NCBI RefSeq assembly: GCF_023734135.1 | Contig: NZ_AP025730.1 | Coordinates: 1,922,001-1,986,000, forward strand | Direction: 5' to 3' | Origin: Sphaerotilus microaerophilus | GTDB lineage: Bacteria > Pseudomonadota > Gammaproteobacteria > Burkholderiales > Burkholderiaceae_C | Length of the DNA stretch: 64,000 nucleotides | Shown: one piece after another, positions 8,221 to 17,298 of the stretch | How the letters are laid out: each line of letters starts with the position of its first letter | Numbering within the stretch: the stretch's first letter is position 1 | The notes under the pieces: generated by a model | The model's database searches: none | Told to the model about the DNA's origin: nothing | What the model saw: the letters and a program-made list of their open reading frames with translations, nothing else | Program-made: the position numbers and the translations under genes

Positions 8221-9582
8221 ATGGAGCAGAGACGCACTGGCGCGGGCAGGTGGGCAGCGCTGACGCTGGGACTGGCGTTGGCTGCAGCAGCAGGGCCGGT
8301 GCAGGCGGCGGGAGAGGCGCCTGCGCAGGCCGGCCCGGCCGCCTCCGGCGTGGTCACCAACCCGCAGTTCCACATCGTCCCGGTGGACGACGCCTGGCGC
8401 GCCGGCCTGCCACGCGATGCGGATGCCGCCACCCGCGCCTACCTGGCCCGCCTGCCGGCCGAGGTGACGGCGCGGGCCGATGCCTACTTCGAGGGCGGCT
8501 ACTGGCTGCAGCTGTGGAACTTCCTGCTCGGGCTGGCCGTGTCGGCCGTGCTGTTGGGCGGACGGCGCTCGGCCCGTCTGCGCGACTGGGCCCAGCGCGT
8601 GGCCCGCCGGCCGCTGCTGCGTGATGGCCTTTACGGCGCCTGCTTCTCGGTGGCTGGCTGGGTGTTGACGCTGCCGCTCACCGTCTACCAGGGATTCGTG
8701 CGCGAGCACGCCTACGGCATGGCCACGCAGGGCTTCGGCGCCTGGTTTGGCGAGCAGCTGATCGGCCTGGCGGTGGGCACGCTCGTCACCGCGCTGGCCG
8801 TGGCGGCGCTGTACGCCGTGTTCCGTCGCAGTGGCGAGCGCTGGTGGCTGTGGGGCACGGTCACGGCCACGGCGCTGATGGTGCTGGTGCTGATGGTCTA
8901 TCCGGTCTGGGTCGATCCGCTGTTCAACACCTACAAGCCGGTGGAGAACGGCGAGGTGCGCGCCGCGGTGCTCGCGATGGCCCGGGCCGATGGCGTGCCG
9001 GTGGAGAACGTCTACGAGTTCGATGCCTCGCGCCAGACCACACGCGTGAGCGCCAATGTGTCGGGCATCTTCGGCTCGGCCGCGGTGCGGCTCAACGACA
9101 ACCTGCTGCGCCGCACCTCGCTGCCGGAGATCCGTGCCGTGATGGCCCACGAGCTGGGCCACTACGTGCTGAACCACATCTACAAGATGCTCGCCTTCTT
9201 CGCGCTGATCCTGCTGGCGGGCTTCCTGTTCGCGCAATGGGCCATGCAGCGCCTGCTCGCACGCCACGGCGAGCGGCTCGGCCTGCACGGCGTGGCGGAC
9301 GTGGCCAGCCTGCCGCTGCTCAGCGCGGTGTTCGCCGTGTTCATGTTCCTGGCCACGCCGGCCACCAACACGCTGGTGCGCACGCAGGAGGTGGAGGCCG
9401 ACCGCTTCGGCCTGAACCTGGCGCGCGAGCCGCACGGCGTGGCCGAGGCGGTGCTCAAGCTCACCGAGTACCGCAAGCCCGACCCGGGTCCGATCGAGGA
9501 GGCCCTGTTCTTCGACCACCCCAGCACCCGCTTCCGGGTGCACGACGCGATGCGCTGGCGCGAGGCGATGGGCACGCCCTGA
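8221..9582 (+). CDS. M48-family zinc metalloprotease, Ste24/CAAX-protease-like
   Basis: A 453-residue membrane metalloprotease. A signal peptide (about residues 10-28, ending VQAAGEA) is followed by several membrane helices and the catalytic segment MAHELGHYVLNH with zinc ligands His310 and His314. The third ligand lies in EVEADRFG near Glu392. The N-terminal half with helices before HExxH is like Ste24/CAAX prenyl protease 1 rather than short HtpX. The ATG at 8221 was preferred over a GTG at 8215 because AGGAG at 8211-8215 lies 5 nt before it. Bacterial members are thought to act in envelope protein quality control. The C-terminal DHPSTRFRVHD is typical of the family. Confidence 0.9.
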   Translation: MEQRRTGAGRWAALTLGLALAAAAGPVQAAGEAPAQAGPAASGVVTNPQFHIVPVDDAWRAGLPRDADAATRAYLARLPAEVTARADAYFEGGYWLQLWNFLLGLAVSAVLLGGRRSARLRDWAQRVARRPLLRDGLYGACFSVAGWVLTLPLTVYQGFVREHAYGMATQGFGAWFGEQLIGLAVGTLVTALAVAALYAVFRRSGERWWLWGTVTATALMVLVLMVYPVWVDPLFNTYKPVENGEVRAAVLAMARADGVPVENVYEFDASRQTTRVSANVSGIFGSAAVRLNDNLLRRTSLPEIRAVMAHELGHYVLNHIYKMLAFFALILLAGFLFAQWAMQRLLARHGERLGLHGVADVASLPLLSAVFAVFMFLATPATNTLVRTQEVEADRFGLNLAREPHGVAEAVLKLTEYRKPDPGPIEEALFFDHPSTRFRVHDAMRWREAMGTP

Positions 9583-9631
9583 CGGGCCGCCGCACCCTGC
9601 GGCCGTGTTCTGCGGCCGTGCCCTGCCGCGC

Positions 9632-11560
9632 TCAGTGCACGCGGCGGAAGACCCAGCCCGAGTAGACGATGCGCGCCTCGCCCTCCACCCGGCGCAGCGT
9701 GATGACCGGCCCGGTGCCGGCCACCGGGCCGACCAGTTGCGCCCGCGTCGGTGAGAGCACCTGCAGCGGCAGCCGGGCGGCCGACGAGCCGCCAAAGGCC
9801 GCCGCCAGCGTCGGCCGCACCCAGAGGCGGCCGGCGTCGAGTTCCACCTCCACGCGCTCCAGCGTCGGCACCTCGCCCGGCGCCAGCTCCGGCACCCAGT
9901 GGCCCACCAGCGCGGCCAGTTCGGCCGGCACCTCGGCCGGCGGGGCGAGCCGGTCGCCCGCAAACAGCTCCTGCCCGTCGTAGCGGGCGATCAGCACCTC
10001 GTGTCCGCCGTCCTGCCCCGCCACGCTGCGGCACTGTACGCCGATCCCCTCCAGCGCCGCCAGTGACAGCGGCAGCCAGCCGCCCAGCCGGTAGCGCAGC
10101 CCGGCCCAGCGGTCGGCGCCCTCGATGAGGTCAAAGCGGCGGCCCCCCAGCTCCGCGCGCAGCCGGTCGCCTGACGTGCTCACAGTGGCCACCCCCGCGA
10201 CGGTGCTGTACTCACCCACGCAGGCCTGCCGCTCGGCATCGGTCCAGGGCCGCGGCGCCGGCTGGTAGCCGGGCACCCGTGCCGGCTGGGGCTGGCCGGT
10301 CCTGGCCTCCAGCAGCAGCGCCAGCGCCCGCGCCGCAACGCGGTTGACCACCGGTCCGGCGGCACCGTCGTTGGCGGCGACGATCACGCCCAGGCGCTGC
10401 GCGGGCAGCATCATCAGCTGGGCGCGGTGGTAGAAGGTGGCACCCGCGTGGTGCGCCACCGGCCCGCCGCCCTGCACCGTGTCGCGCCCGAAGGTGGCCA
10501 GCATCCAGCCCAGGCCGTTGCCAAAGCCGCTGTCCAGCGCCACATCGGCGTTCTGCACCCGCAGCATCTCGGCGACCTGCGCGGCGGGCAGCAGCACGTC
10601 ACCGGCCGCGTTGCGTCCGTTGGCAAACTGCATCGAGATGAACTTCGCCACGTCGCTGACGCTGGCCGTCAGCCCGCCGGCCGGCAGGTCGCGCAGCCCG
10701 GGCTCGACCTGCGCAGCGGACTTCATGTGCCCGCGCGCCATGCGTGGCGAATCGACCGGCCCGGCGCTGAACGTTGCGTCGCGCATGCCCAGCGGATCGA
10801 GCAGCGCCTGCTGCATGTGCTGCTCGAAGCGCTGGCCGCTCACCCGCTCGATGGCCAGCCCGAGCAGGTCCAGCCCGACGTTCGAGTAGCCAAACGCCAG
10901 CCCCGGCGGCGCCGCGGCCTCCTCGGTGGACGCCGGGTCCGCCAGCCCGGCCAGCATCGTGCGGAAGTCGCCCACCGCCCCTGCAGGTTCGGCCCACATG
11001 CCGCCCAGCACATCGCGCGGCAGGCCGCTGTGGTGCGTCATCAGCAGGCGCGGGGTGATCGGCGCCCCTGCCGGAGACCCGCTCCAGCGGCTGCGGATGC
11101 GCCAGTCCGGCAGCGCCTGCTGGATCGGCGCGTCCAGCTGCAGCCGGCCCTGCGCCACCAGCTGCATCGCCGCGGTGTCGGTGAAGAGCTTGGACACCGA
11201 GCCGACGCGGTAGAGCGTGTCCGCCGCCGCGGGCCGGCGTTCGGTCACGTCGGCCCAGCCGAAGCCCTGCGCCCAGACCACCCGCTGGTCGTCCACCAGC
11301 GCGATGCTCAGGCCGGCGACGCGCTGCGCGTCCATCTCGTGGGCGATGGTGCTGGTCAGCTGCTGGGTGACGCTGGTGAAGTCGCCCTGCGCCACAGGCT
11401 CGGTGGCCGGCGGGGTGCTCATGCAGCCGGCCAGGGCGACGATCGCTGCGCAGGTCAGCACGGCTGCGGTGCCGCGCCCTAGCCGGGAGGGGCTGCGCTC
11501 ACCGCGCCATAACCAGAAGGGGCGGCGCTCACCGCGCCGCGTCGGGGTGGGTCGGTCCAT
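9632..11560 (-). CDS. Serine hydrolase lipoprotein, class C beta-lactamase-like
   Basis: A 642-residue protein with a lipobox (VALAGC, Cys46) that predicts a lipid-anchored periplasmic enzyme. Serine hydrolase motifs are S121-V-S-K124 in RVGSVSKLF and Y225-S-N227 in FGYSNVGLDLLG, which define the penicillin-binding/class C beta-lactamase fold. After about residue 400 a long C-terminal beta-rich part (lipocalin-like DUF3471-type) extends it beyond standard beta-lactamases. It is more likely an esterase or peptidase than a resistance enzyme. The arginine-rich leader contains a short repeat (RRGERRP, WRGERSP) encoded by a duplicated GCTCACCGCGCC near 11489-11530. It lies 33 nt downstream of the transglutaminase gene and may be co-transcribed with it. 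Confidence 0.85.
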   Translation of the reverse strand: MDRPTPTRRGERRPFWLWRGERSPSRLGRGTAAVLTCAAIVALAGCMSTPPATEPVAQGDFTSVTQQLTSTIAHEMDAQRVAGLSIALVDDQRVVWAQGFGWADVTERRPAAADTLYRVGSVSKLFTDTAAMQLVAQGRLQLDAPIQQALPDWRIRSRWSGSPAGAPITPRLLMTHHSGLPRDVLGGMWAEPAGAVGDFRTMLAGLADPASTEEAAAPPGLAFGYSNVGLDLLGLAIERVSGQRFEQHMQQALLDPLGMRDATFSAGPVDSPRMARGHMKSAAQVEPGLRDLPAGGLTASVSDVAKFISMQFANGRNAAGDVLLPAAQVAEMLRVQNADVALDSGFGNGLGWMLATFGRDTVQGGGPVAHHAGATFYHRAQLMMLPAQRLGVIVAANDGAAGPVVNRVAARALALLLEARTGQPQPARVPGYQPAPRPWTDAERQACVGEYSTVAGVATVSTSGDRLRAELGGRRFDLIEGADRWAGLRYRLGGWLPLSLAALEGIGVQCRSVAGQDGGHEVLIARYDGQELFAGDRLAPPAEVPAELAALVGHWVPELAPGEVPTLERVEVELDAGRLWVRPTLAAAFGGSSAARLPLQVLSPTRAQLVGPVAGTGPVITLRRVEGEARIVYSGWVFRRVH

Positions 11561-11593
11561 CCGGCCAGTATCGCCGCTGGCCGGCGCCGCGGT

Positions 11594-12466
11594 TCAGGGG
11601 GCGCCGTCGTCGGTGGACAGCGCGTCCGTGGTGTGCTGCGGCATCTGCAGCAGTCCCCGGTCGTCGGGCAGCGCCTCGATGCGGATCACCGGGGGCTGGC
11701 TGGCCACCGGGCCGAAGATGGTTGCGAAGGCCGAATCGCTGGCGTCCCGGCCGGTGGCCAGGCGCACGAAGGCCATCGGGATGGCCGTGCCGGAGGGGTC
11801 GAACAGGTACCAGCGCCCGCCGAGGTAGACCTCCACGTAGGCGTGGAAGTCCGGTGGGCCCAGGGCCGGGTCGGCGCCGTAGTCGAAGCCCGTCACGAAG
11901 CGTGCCGGGATGTTCAGCGCCCGGCACAACGCGATCATCACGTGGGCAAAGTCGCGGCACACCCCGGCCCCGCTGGCCAGCGTGTCGCGCGCGGTGGTGG
12001 TGCTGGTGGAGGTGTTGCCACGGAAGACCACCCGCCGCTGCACCCAGTCGCGGATGGCGATCACGCGCTGGTGGCCCTGCCACAGCCGGCCGAACTCCTG
12101 CATCGCCAGCGCGCCCAGGTGGTCGGACTCGCAGTAGCGGCTCGGGTACAGGTAGGGCAGCACCTGAGGCGGCAGCTGGCGCACCGGCACCTCGGCCAGG
12201 TGCTCCGGCGGCACGATGTGGTGGTGCAGGTCGACCACCGCGCTGGAGCGCAGCTCCAGCAGGCCGGGCTGGGCGCTCAGGCGCAGGTAGCGCGCGCGGC
12301 TGGGCACATCGGTGTGGCTCTGCAGCATCACGGCCTGGTTGACCGTCAGGTGCTCCGACACCACCCTCTGCTGGCGTGTGTGCGCGGCCTGCACGTTGAA
12401 GATGAAGTCGGCCCCCGGGGAACTGACCGCGTACTGCAATGCCACCGAGAAGCTGATCCGGATCAT
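11594..12466 (-). CDS. Transglutaminase-like cysteine protease family protein
   Basis: A 290-residue cytoplasmic protein with an N-terminal beta-rich domain (about 1-130) and a transglutaminase-like catalytic core. The triad is Cys170 in GAGVCRDFAHV, His208 in DFHAYVEVYL and Asp223 in LFDPSG. In bacteria this two-domain form is often described as a transglutaminase-like putative cysteine protease. The start MIRISFSV was chosen because the preceding 36 in-frame codons are low-complexity His/Arg/Pro. It precedes the serine hydrolase gene by 33 nt. Substrate and function are unknown; peptide processing is a family-level guess. Confidence 0.85.
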   Translation of the reverse strand: MIRISFSVALQYAVSSPGADFIFNVQAAHTRQQRVVSEHLTVNQAVMLQSHTDVPSRARYLRLSAQPGLLELRSSAVVDLHHHIVPPEHLAEVPVRQLPPQVLPYLYPSRYCESDHLGALAMQEFGRLWQGHQRVIAIRDWVQRRVVFRGNTSTSTTTARDTLASGAGVCRDFAHVMIALCRALNIPARFVTGFDYGADPALGPPDFHAYVEVYLGGRWYLFDPSGTAIPMAFVRLATGRDASDSAFATIFGPVASQPPVIRIEALPDDRGLLQMPQHTTDALSTDDGAP

Positions 12467-12625
12467 GGCGGGGCCCGCCCGGCGGGCGGGGTGGGGAGGA
12501 TGGCGTCGAGGGGCATGGTGGGCTGAGCTCCGGTGTTTGTGCCGCCGCCAAGGGCGGTGCCCGCCGGCATGCACAGAGCGTGCCGGCGGTGAGGGGTGGT
12601 GAGTGGGGGTGAGTGGTGGAGGGCG

Positions 12626-13066
12626 TCAGCCCAGCAGCTTGCGGTATTGCAGGAAGCCGCTTTTGGCCGCGATGCGGTCGTACAGCAGCATCGCGTCGCT
12701 GTTGCTCTCGTGCGTGAGCCACCACACCCGCGAGGCGCCCGCCGCCTCGGCCGCGGCGTAGACGTGCTCGATCAGCGCGCGGCCCACGCCCTGGCCGCGG
12801 CAGTCCGGCGCGGCAAACAGGTCCTGCAGGTAGCAGTAGTCCCCCGCCGTCCAGCAGCTGCGGTGGTAGATGTAATGCACCATTCCCACCAGCCGGCCCT
12901 CCACCTCCGCCACCGCGCAATGCATCGGCTCGGCCGGGTCATGGAAGCGCTGCCAGTTCAGCGCCGTCTGCTCCGCCGGCAGGTCCACCTTGTAGAAGCT
13001 CTGGTAGCCGCGCCACAGCGGCAGCCATTGGTCGTGGTCTTCGGGGCGGGCGAGGCGGATGAGCAT
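12626..13066 (-). CDS. GNAT-family N-acetyltransferase
   Basis: A 146-residue acetyltransferase, full length for the family. It opens with [18 protein letters not shown], a common GNAT start. The acetyl-CoA-binding motif A is [19 protein letters not shown] (Q/RxxGxG/A as CRGQGVG) near residues 85-103. The segment [19 protein letters not shown] forms motif B. It transfers an acetyl group to an amine or protein N-terminus; the substrate is not predictable. The ATG at 13066 was chosen as the start matching the domain boundary. It is separated from the contractile-tail cluster by 145 bp containing a palindrome and is probably not part of it. Confidence 0.85.
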   Translation of the reverse strand: MLIRLARPEDHDQWLPLWRGYQSFYKVDLPAEQTALNWQRFHDPAEPMHCAVAEVEGRLVGMVHYIYHRSCWTAGDYCYLQDLFAAPDCRGQGVGRALIEHVYAAAEAAGASRVWWLTHESNSDAMLLYDRIAAKSGFLQYRKLLG

Positions 13067-13194
13067 GGCAGCGGGTCTCCAAGGGGTTTCCCACTGTAGC
13101 CGCAGGTGGGGCCGGCAGCGGCGCACCAGCCACCGGCTCACTGATGGGCAGGCCGGGGTGGCACGGGAAGGGACCCGGTTCAGCGCCGGGCCGG

Positions 13195-13210
13195 GCCGGG
13201 CGCGCCCGGC
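13195..13210 (-). terminator. 16-bp palindrome after the contractile-tail cluster
   Basis: GCCGGGCGCGCCCGGC is a perfect palindrome directly after the stop codon of the last cluster gene (13212). It may end the long minus-strand transcript or protect its 3' end. There is no T tract, so Rho-independent termination is doubtful. Confidence 0.35.
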
Positions 13211-13211
13211 G

Positions 13212-14846
13212 TCAGCGCTTGCGCGGGCCCTTGGGTGGGGGCGGGGCGGCGGGCTCCTTCTTCGCTGCCGACCTCGGGCGGGGCGCGGCGGCCGTGAGCC
13301 GGTCCACCGCCAAGCCGATCACCGGCGTCAGGAGGGCGGGCGTGAGACCCGTCGTGGTGCCGGTCGTGGTGCCGGTCGTCGTGCCGCCCGTGAGGTTGGC
13401 CGGCGGGGGCAGGAAGACCCAGGCTTCCAGCACGCCGGCCGGCAGCCGCGGCGAACGGGTGCCGACGAATCCGTCCAGGCTGGAGGACAGCGCGCGCTCC
13501 TTCTCGTCGATCAGGTGGCCGCAGTGCACGCGCAGCATCAGGCGGCCGCCCGTGTTGAGCACGGCGGTCAGGCGCTCGGCGTCGTCGTTCGAGTTCCAGA
13601 ACACGGCGCGCGCCGCGAGCCGGGTGACGCCGTGCAGCGCAACCAGCGGGCCGGGTGTGTTGACGAGGGCGCCACTGGGTGTGCGCACCGTGGTGGCCGG
13701 TTCGACCCACACCTGCACCACCTGCGGTGCCAGTTCGATGACACGCGGCAGCAGCGGGGTGGAGGTGCTCATTTCCACCTGCTTCAGCAGGGTGAGCGCC
13801 TGCGCCGTGGTCAGTGTCTGGCCCTGCGGCCAGTTGGATTTCTCGATGAACGGCCAATCGGCCAGTCCGGCATCGCCTGCAGGCCCGGGCGGGCCCTGGA
13901 TGCCCTGCGGCCCTACCGGACCCACCGGACCGGTCGGACCTATTGGACCGGCTGGCCCCGCGGCACCCGTCGGACCGGTCGCACCGGCGGGGCCGATGGC
14001 CCCCGCCGGCCCAGGCGGGCCCACCGGCCCCGGCAGGCCGGGTGTGCCTGGCGCGCCCGTGGCCCCTGGTGGCCCTGCCGGGCCGATCGGTCCGGCAGGT
14101 CCGGCCGGGCCCACTGGACCGACGGCCCCGTCTGCGCCGTTCGTACCGTTCGTGCCGTCGGTCCCTGCCGGCCCCTGTGGCCCCTGGGGCCCCTGTGGCC
14201 CCGGTGAACCCTGTGCACCCGCCGGACCGGCGGGTCCGGTTTCGCCAGCGGGTCCCGCAGGGCCTTCCGGTCCTTCCGGCCCAGGCGGGCCGGCGGGGCC
14301 CACGCTGACGGGCAGCGGTGCACCGTCGTAGTACCAGCGTCCCTGGGCGTCCTGGCGGTGCTCGCCGCTGTGGCCGTGCACGCCGGCGGCCACGAAGAGG
14401 CTGGCGTCCTGCTCGATGCGCAGGGCGTCACCGTCTGCGCTGAGTTGGGCGATGACCAGGGCGTCCGGGCCGGGGGCCGGTGCATCCGCGGCCTCCAGCG
14501 CGGCCTGGGTCAGCAGGGTGATGACGGTGGGCGTGTTGCCCACGCGCAGTGCCGCCTGGTCGCCGTTGCTGGCACGCAGCACCACCCGCTGGCCGGCCGC
14601 GGGGCTGGCCAGCGTGACGGCGCTGTCCAGGTTCAGCCGCACCCCACCCGGCGCAAAGGCCACGCCCGGTTCGACGCGCAGGCCGGCGCCGTCCTGTCGC
14701 ACCACCAGACCCCAGGCGATGCGCCCGCAGCCGACGGTGCGGCGCAGGTCGGCCACCGACTCGCGCAGCCGGTCCTGCAGGTGCTGCAGGTGCTCGGCGG
14801 TGACTCGCAGGCCCTCTACGAACTGGGATCGTGCATCGTCGGCCAT
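13212..14846 (-). CDS. Collagen-like triple-helix protein, candidate fibre of the contractile system
   Basis: A 544-residue protein in three parts. Residues 1-180 include a helical start ([20 protein letters not shown]) and a small beta domain that could attach to a baseplate. Residues 183-326 are 48 uninterrupted Gly-X-Y triplets, mostly GPA, GPP and GPQ. The rest is a globular C-terminal domain ending in a short TGGTTTGTTTGTTTG repeat and a Pro/Lys-rich tail. Collagen-like stretches occur in phage and bacterial fibres, where they trimerise. It is the last gene of the 20-gene cluster, the place where fibre genes are often found. A cell-recognition or stalk role is inferred, not shown. No secretion signal is visible, which fits assembly in the cytoplasm. 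Confidence 0.75.
   Translation of the reverse strand: MADDARSQFVEGLRVTAEHLQHLQDRLRESVADLRRTVGCGRIAWGLVVRQDGAGLRVEPGVAFAPGGVRLNLDSAVTLASPAAGQRVVLRASNGDQAALRVGNTPTVITLLTQAALEAADAPAPGPDALVIAQLSADGDALRIEQDASLFVAAGVHGHSGEHRQDAQGRWYYDGAPLPVSVGPAGPPGPEGPEGPAGPAGETGPAGPAGAQGSPGPQGPQGPQGPAGTDGTNGTNGADGAVGPVGPAGPAGPIGPAGPPGATGAPGTPGLPGPVGPPGPAGAIGPAGATGPTGAAGPAGPIGPTGPVGPVGPQGIQGPPGPAGDAGLADWPFIEKSNWPQGQTLTTAQALTLLKQVEMSTSTPLLPRVIELAPQVVQVWVEPATTVRTPSGALVNTPGPLVALHGVTRLAARAVFWNSNDDAERLTAVLNTGGRLMLRVHCGHLIDEKERALSSSLDGFVGTRSPRLPAGVLEAWVFLPPPANLTGGTTTGTTTGTTTGLTPALLTPVIGLAVDRLTAAAPRPRSAAKKEPAAPPPPKGPRKR
13869..14300 (-). repeat. Gly-X-Y coding repeat, 48 triplets
   Basis: A 432-bp stretch encodes Gly-X-Y without interruption. 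Codon usage varies between units, so this is a protein-level repeat rather than an exact DNA tandem array. Such regions can change length by recombination. Confidence 0.9.
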
Positions 14847-14888
14847 GGTGGTCTTCCCCTTGCAGTGGTTGCGGTGGTACGAGGGGCC

Positions 14889-16604
14889 TCAGTGGTTGGA
14901 GACCACGTCGACATCGCGCAGCGCCAGCCGCCCCGCCACGCGGCTGGTCAGCCGCAGGACCGGCTGGCTGGCGCCCAGGCCGGCACCCAGGGCGAGGCTG
15001 GCGCGTTCGCCCCTGGGCACCGGGTTCAGTTCCTGGCTGGCGTTGCTGTCCACCAGGCCCAGGGTCAGGGGTGCCAGTGGCGCATCCTTGGGCGCCAGGC
15101 CGGCCAGGCGCAGGCGGGCGCGCGCGTCCAGCACCTGGCTGGCGTTCTGCAGCGGCGCGGGCAGGGCCTTCCAGGGGCCGTTGGGCGGGCCGCGGCGCAG
15201 GCGCATCGCATCCACGAGGGCTCCGGCGCCGCTGCCCGCCTTGGCCAGGCCGAAGGCCACCTGGCCGCGCGACACCACCAGCGCCGCCCAGGGCATGGGA
15301 GGGGCGGTGGTGGAGGCGGTGGTGGTGGGCAGCAGGGGCGGCTTCTTGAAGGGGAAGCTCACCCAGGCCTCGGTGTCGGAGGGGGCCAGCGTGACGGGCT
15401 CGCTGGTGGCGTTGGCCAGCGGCTGCACAGGCAGGCTGCCGGTGTCAGGCGGTCCGGCTTCCCACAGTACCACGCGTGCCTCGGCGCCGTCGCCCAGGGC
15501 CTGCAGGGGCCAGCGCAGCGCCTGCAGGGTCTGGATGCCGCTGCCCGGCGGCAGCTGCGTGATCAGCGCCACCTCCGGGGTGACCACAGCCTGGGCGAGC
15601 GGCAGGCCGGCTTCGCCCGGCGCGGCGTCCGGTCCCAGGGGCGGCACGGTGCGCTGCGGGCCCAGATCGGCCTCGGCCACCCAGTGGACCTGACTGATCA
15701 CGCGCGGCGTGACGTCGGTAGGGGCGGGCAGGGCCAGCGGCAGGTCGAGCCGGCCTTCCGCGGGGAAGTCCAGCGTGGTGGTGGTCTGTTCGGCAAAGCG
15801 CACACGGCGGATGCGTCGCGTGGCCAGCGCCTGCTGCTGCAGGTTGAGGGTGCAGGGCACGGCGGTAGTGAGCTTGAGCACGAAGGTCGTGCTGCCGTCA
15901 TCGGCCAGCGGGTCGCCGGTCAGCGCGGCCAGCGCGGCGCTCAGGTCCACGATGCGGCGCGAGTCCTGGTCCCAGCCGGCCTCGTCGGGCTGGCTGACAT
16001 CGGGGCGCGGCTGCACGGGGTCGGGGTGGGTCCACACCGGGGGCGCACCGTCGATGGCAATCGCCAGGCCCGACGGCGGCTCGGGCAGGTGCAGCAGGAC
16101 CTGGTCCAGCTGCGCCGGGCTGGGTGTGGCCGACAACAGCACGCGCAGGCGCTCGGTGCGCAGCTCCGGGAAGGTGATGCTGCTGCGTGCATCCACGTCG
16201 GACACCGAGGCCGCCGAGCTGGGGTTGAACTGGCTGCCCAGCCAACCGTACACCCGTCGCACCGTCAGCGGCGAGGGCAGCGACACGCTGCTGACGGTGC
16301 GCGGCGTGCCGAAGTCGATCACCAGCTCGTGGTGGGTGGTCGTGCCGACGGTCTGGCTGTAGCTGCGCACCTGGGCCACCTGCTGGGCCTGCACCAGGTC
16401 CACCCGGCGCGCCTGTACCTGCACCTTGAAGCTGTCCACCAGCGAATTGCGCGGCAGGGCCAACTCCAGCGTGGTGGACGTGGCCCCGGTCAGGGACACC
16501 AGCGGGAAGTAGTAGGCCACCTCCAGGGCCAGGCTCTCGAAGCCGATCACCTCGCTGGCCAGCAGGTTGGCCTGCACCCCGGTCTTGCTGCCAGCAGCGG
16601 CCAT
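14889..16604 (-). CDS. Cluster protein of unknown function, 571 aa
   Basis: I do not recognise a family for this 571-residue protein. It has no signal peptide or membrane segment. The N-terminal 190 residues are beta-rich and contain a possible carbohydrate- or discoidin-like module (VYGWLGSQFNPSSAASVSDVDARS). A Pro/Ala-rich middle includes the low-complexity stretch LLPTTTASTTAPPMPWAAL near residue 420. It ends in VDVVSNH. It sits between the PASTA-like proteins and the collagen-like protein, with 42 nt to the next gene, so it is probably a late structural or fibre-associated part of the contractile machine. This role is inferred only from position. Confidence 0.55.
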   Translation of the reverse strand: MAAAGSKTGVQANLLASEVIGFESLALEVAYYFPLVSLTGATSTTLELALPRNSLVDSFKVQVQARRVDLVQAQQVAQVRSYSQTVGTTTHHELVIDFGTPRTVSSVSLPSPLTVRRVYGWLGSQFNPSSAASVSDVDARSSITFPELRTERLRVLLSATPSPAQLDQVLLHLPEPPSGLAIAIDGAPPVWTHPDPVQPRPDVSQPDEAGWDQDSRRIVDLSAALAALTGDPLADDGSTTFVLKLTTAVPCTLNLQQQALATRRIRRVRFAEQTTTTLDFPAEGRLDLPLALPAPTDVTPRVISQVHWVAEADLGPQRTVPPLGPDAAPGEAGLPLAQAVVTPEVALITQLPPGSGIQTLQALRWPLQALGDGAEARVVLWEAGPPDTGSLPVQPLANATSEPVTLAPSDTEAWVSFPFKKPPLLPTTTASTTAPPMPWAALVVSRGQVAFGLAKAGSGAGALVDAMRLRRGPPNGPWKALPAPLQNASQVLDARARLRLAGLAPKDAPLAPLTLGLVDSNASQELNPVPRGERASLALGAGLGASQPVLRLTSRVAGRLALRDVDVVSNH

Positions 16605-16660
16605 GGTTGGTTTCCTTGCCGGTGAGGTGGTCGGGCGGTCAGCCGCTCAGGCGCCGCAGG

Positions 16661-17230
16661 TCACTTGAACGCCAGCGCCATGCGTGCGGACTGGAAGGCG
16701 GCCGCAAAGCCGGTGTCGGGGCTGGTGTCGTCGATGGCGATGTCCGCGCTCTGCTGGAACTGCTGGACCAGCAGCGTGCGGTCGGCCGCCGGCACGTCTT
16801 CGGCCTTGTCGTACTTCAGCACCGCCTGCCGCACGGCTGGCTGGGTCAGCATGCCGTCCAGCAGGTTGTCGACCGTGCGCTCCATCAACCCTGTGTGCAC
16901 GCCCTCGAAGATCTTGAACGGCACGTCGCCAGCGCGCGCCAGCACCAGGTCCACCACGGCGCCGGCGGTCACGCGCGTGCCGGGCCGGAGGCTCTGCGAC
17001 ACCACGCGCGGCGTTTGGCGTGGCTGCAGCACCTCCAGGTTGTCGAGGAAGAACTCGGCGGCCTGGTTGTTCAGTGCCACCGCGGGCACCTGGAAGCCTT
17101 CGCGCACCACCTTGGCCTGGGCGGGCTGGGGGGCCACTTCCACGGTGATCGGGGTGATCTGGGCTGCCAGGCGCGCGGTCTGGGTGAGCTGCGCGCCGAG
17201 GACGAGGTTCGAGCTCAGCTTGGTGGCCAT
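16661..17230 (-). CDS. Cluster protein with PASTA-like segment, 189 aa
   Basis: A 189-residue protein with no signal peptide. The middle (about residues 70-100) contains a half-PASTA-like pattern, TPRVVSQSLRPGTRVTAG followed by AVVDLVLA. The C-terminal half is predicted helical (VDNLLDGMLTQPAVRQAVL). PASTA domains bind peptidoglycan or muropeptides in kinases and penicillin-binding proteins, where they are usually extracellular repeats. Its neighbour at 17299-18024 has a clearer PASTA pattern, suggesting the two form one peripheral module of the contractile system. Whether it binds cell wall is unknown. Confidence 0.55.
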   Translation of the reverse strand: MATKLSSNLVLGAQLTQTARLAAQITPITVEVAPQPAQAKVVREGFQVPAVALNNQAAEFFLDNLEVLQPRQTPRVVSQSLRPGTRVTAGAVVDLVLARAGDVPFKIFEGVHTGLMERTVDNLLDGMLTQPAVRQAVLKYDKAEDVPAADRTLLVQQFQQSADIAIDDTSPDTGFAAAFQSARMALAFK

Positions 17231-17298
17231 GGTGAAGCTCCTGGTGGGGTCGGAAACGGTACGGGTCGATGATCAGCGGCTGACAGGCCGGCGGTCGT

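Noticed and set aside
9632..11560. Antibiotic-resistance beta-lactamase
   Set aside because: The serine-hydrolase motifs are shared with esterases and peptidases; the long C-terminal domain and lipoprotein anchor argue against a dedicated resistance enzyme.
13869..14300. CRISPR or satellite array in the repetitive collagen region
   Set aside because: The repeat is Gly-X-Y at protein level with variable codons and no spacer structure.
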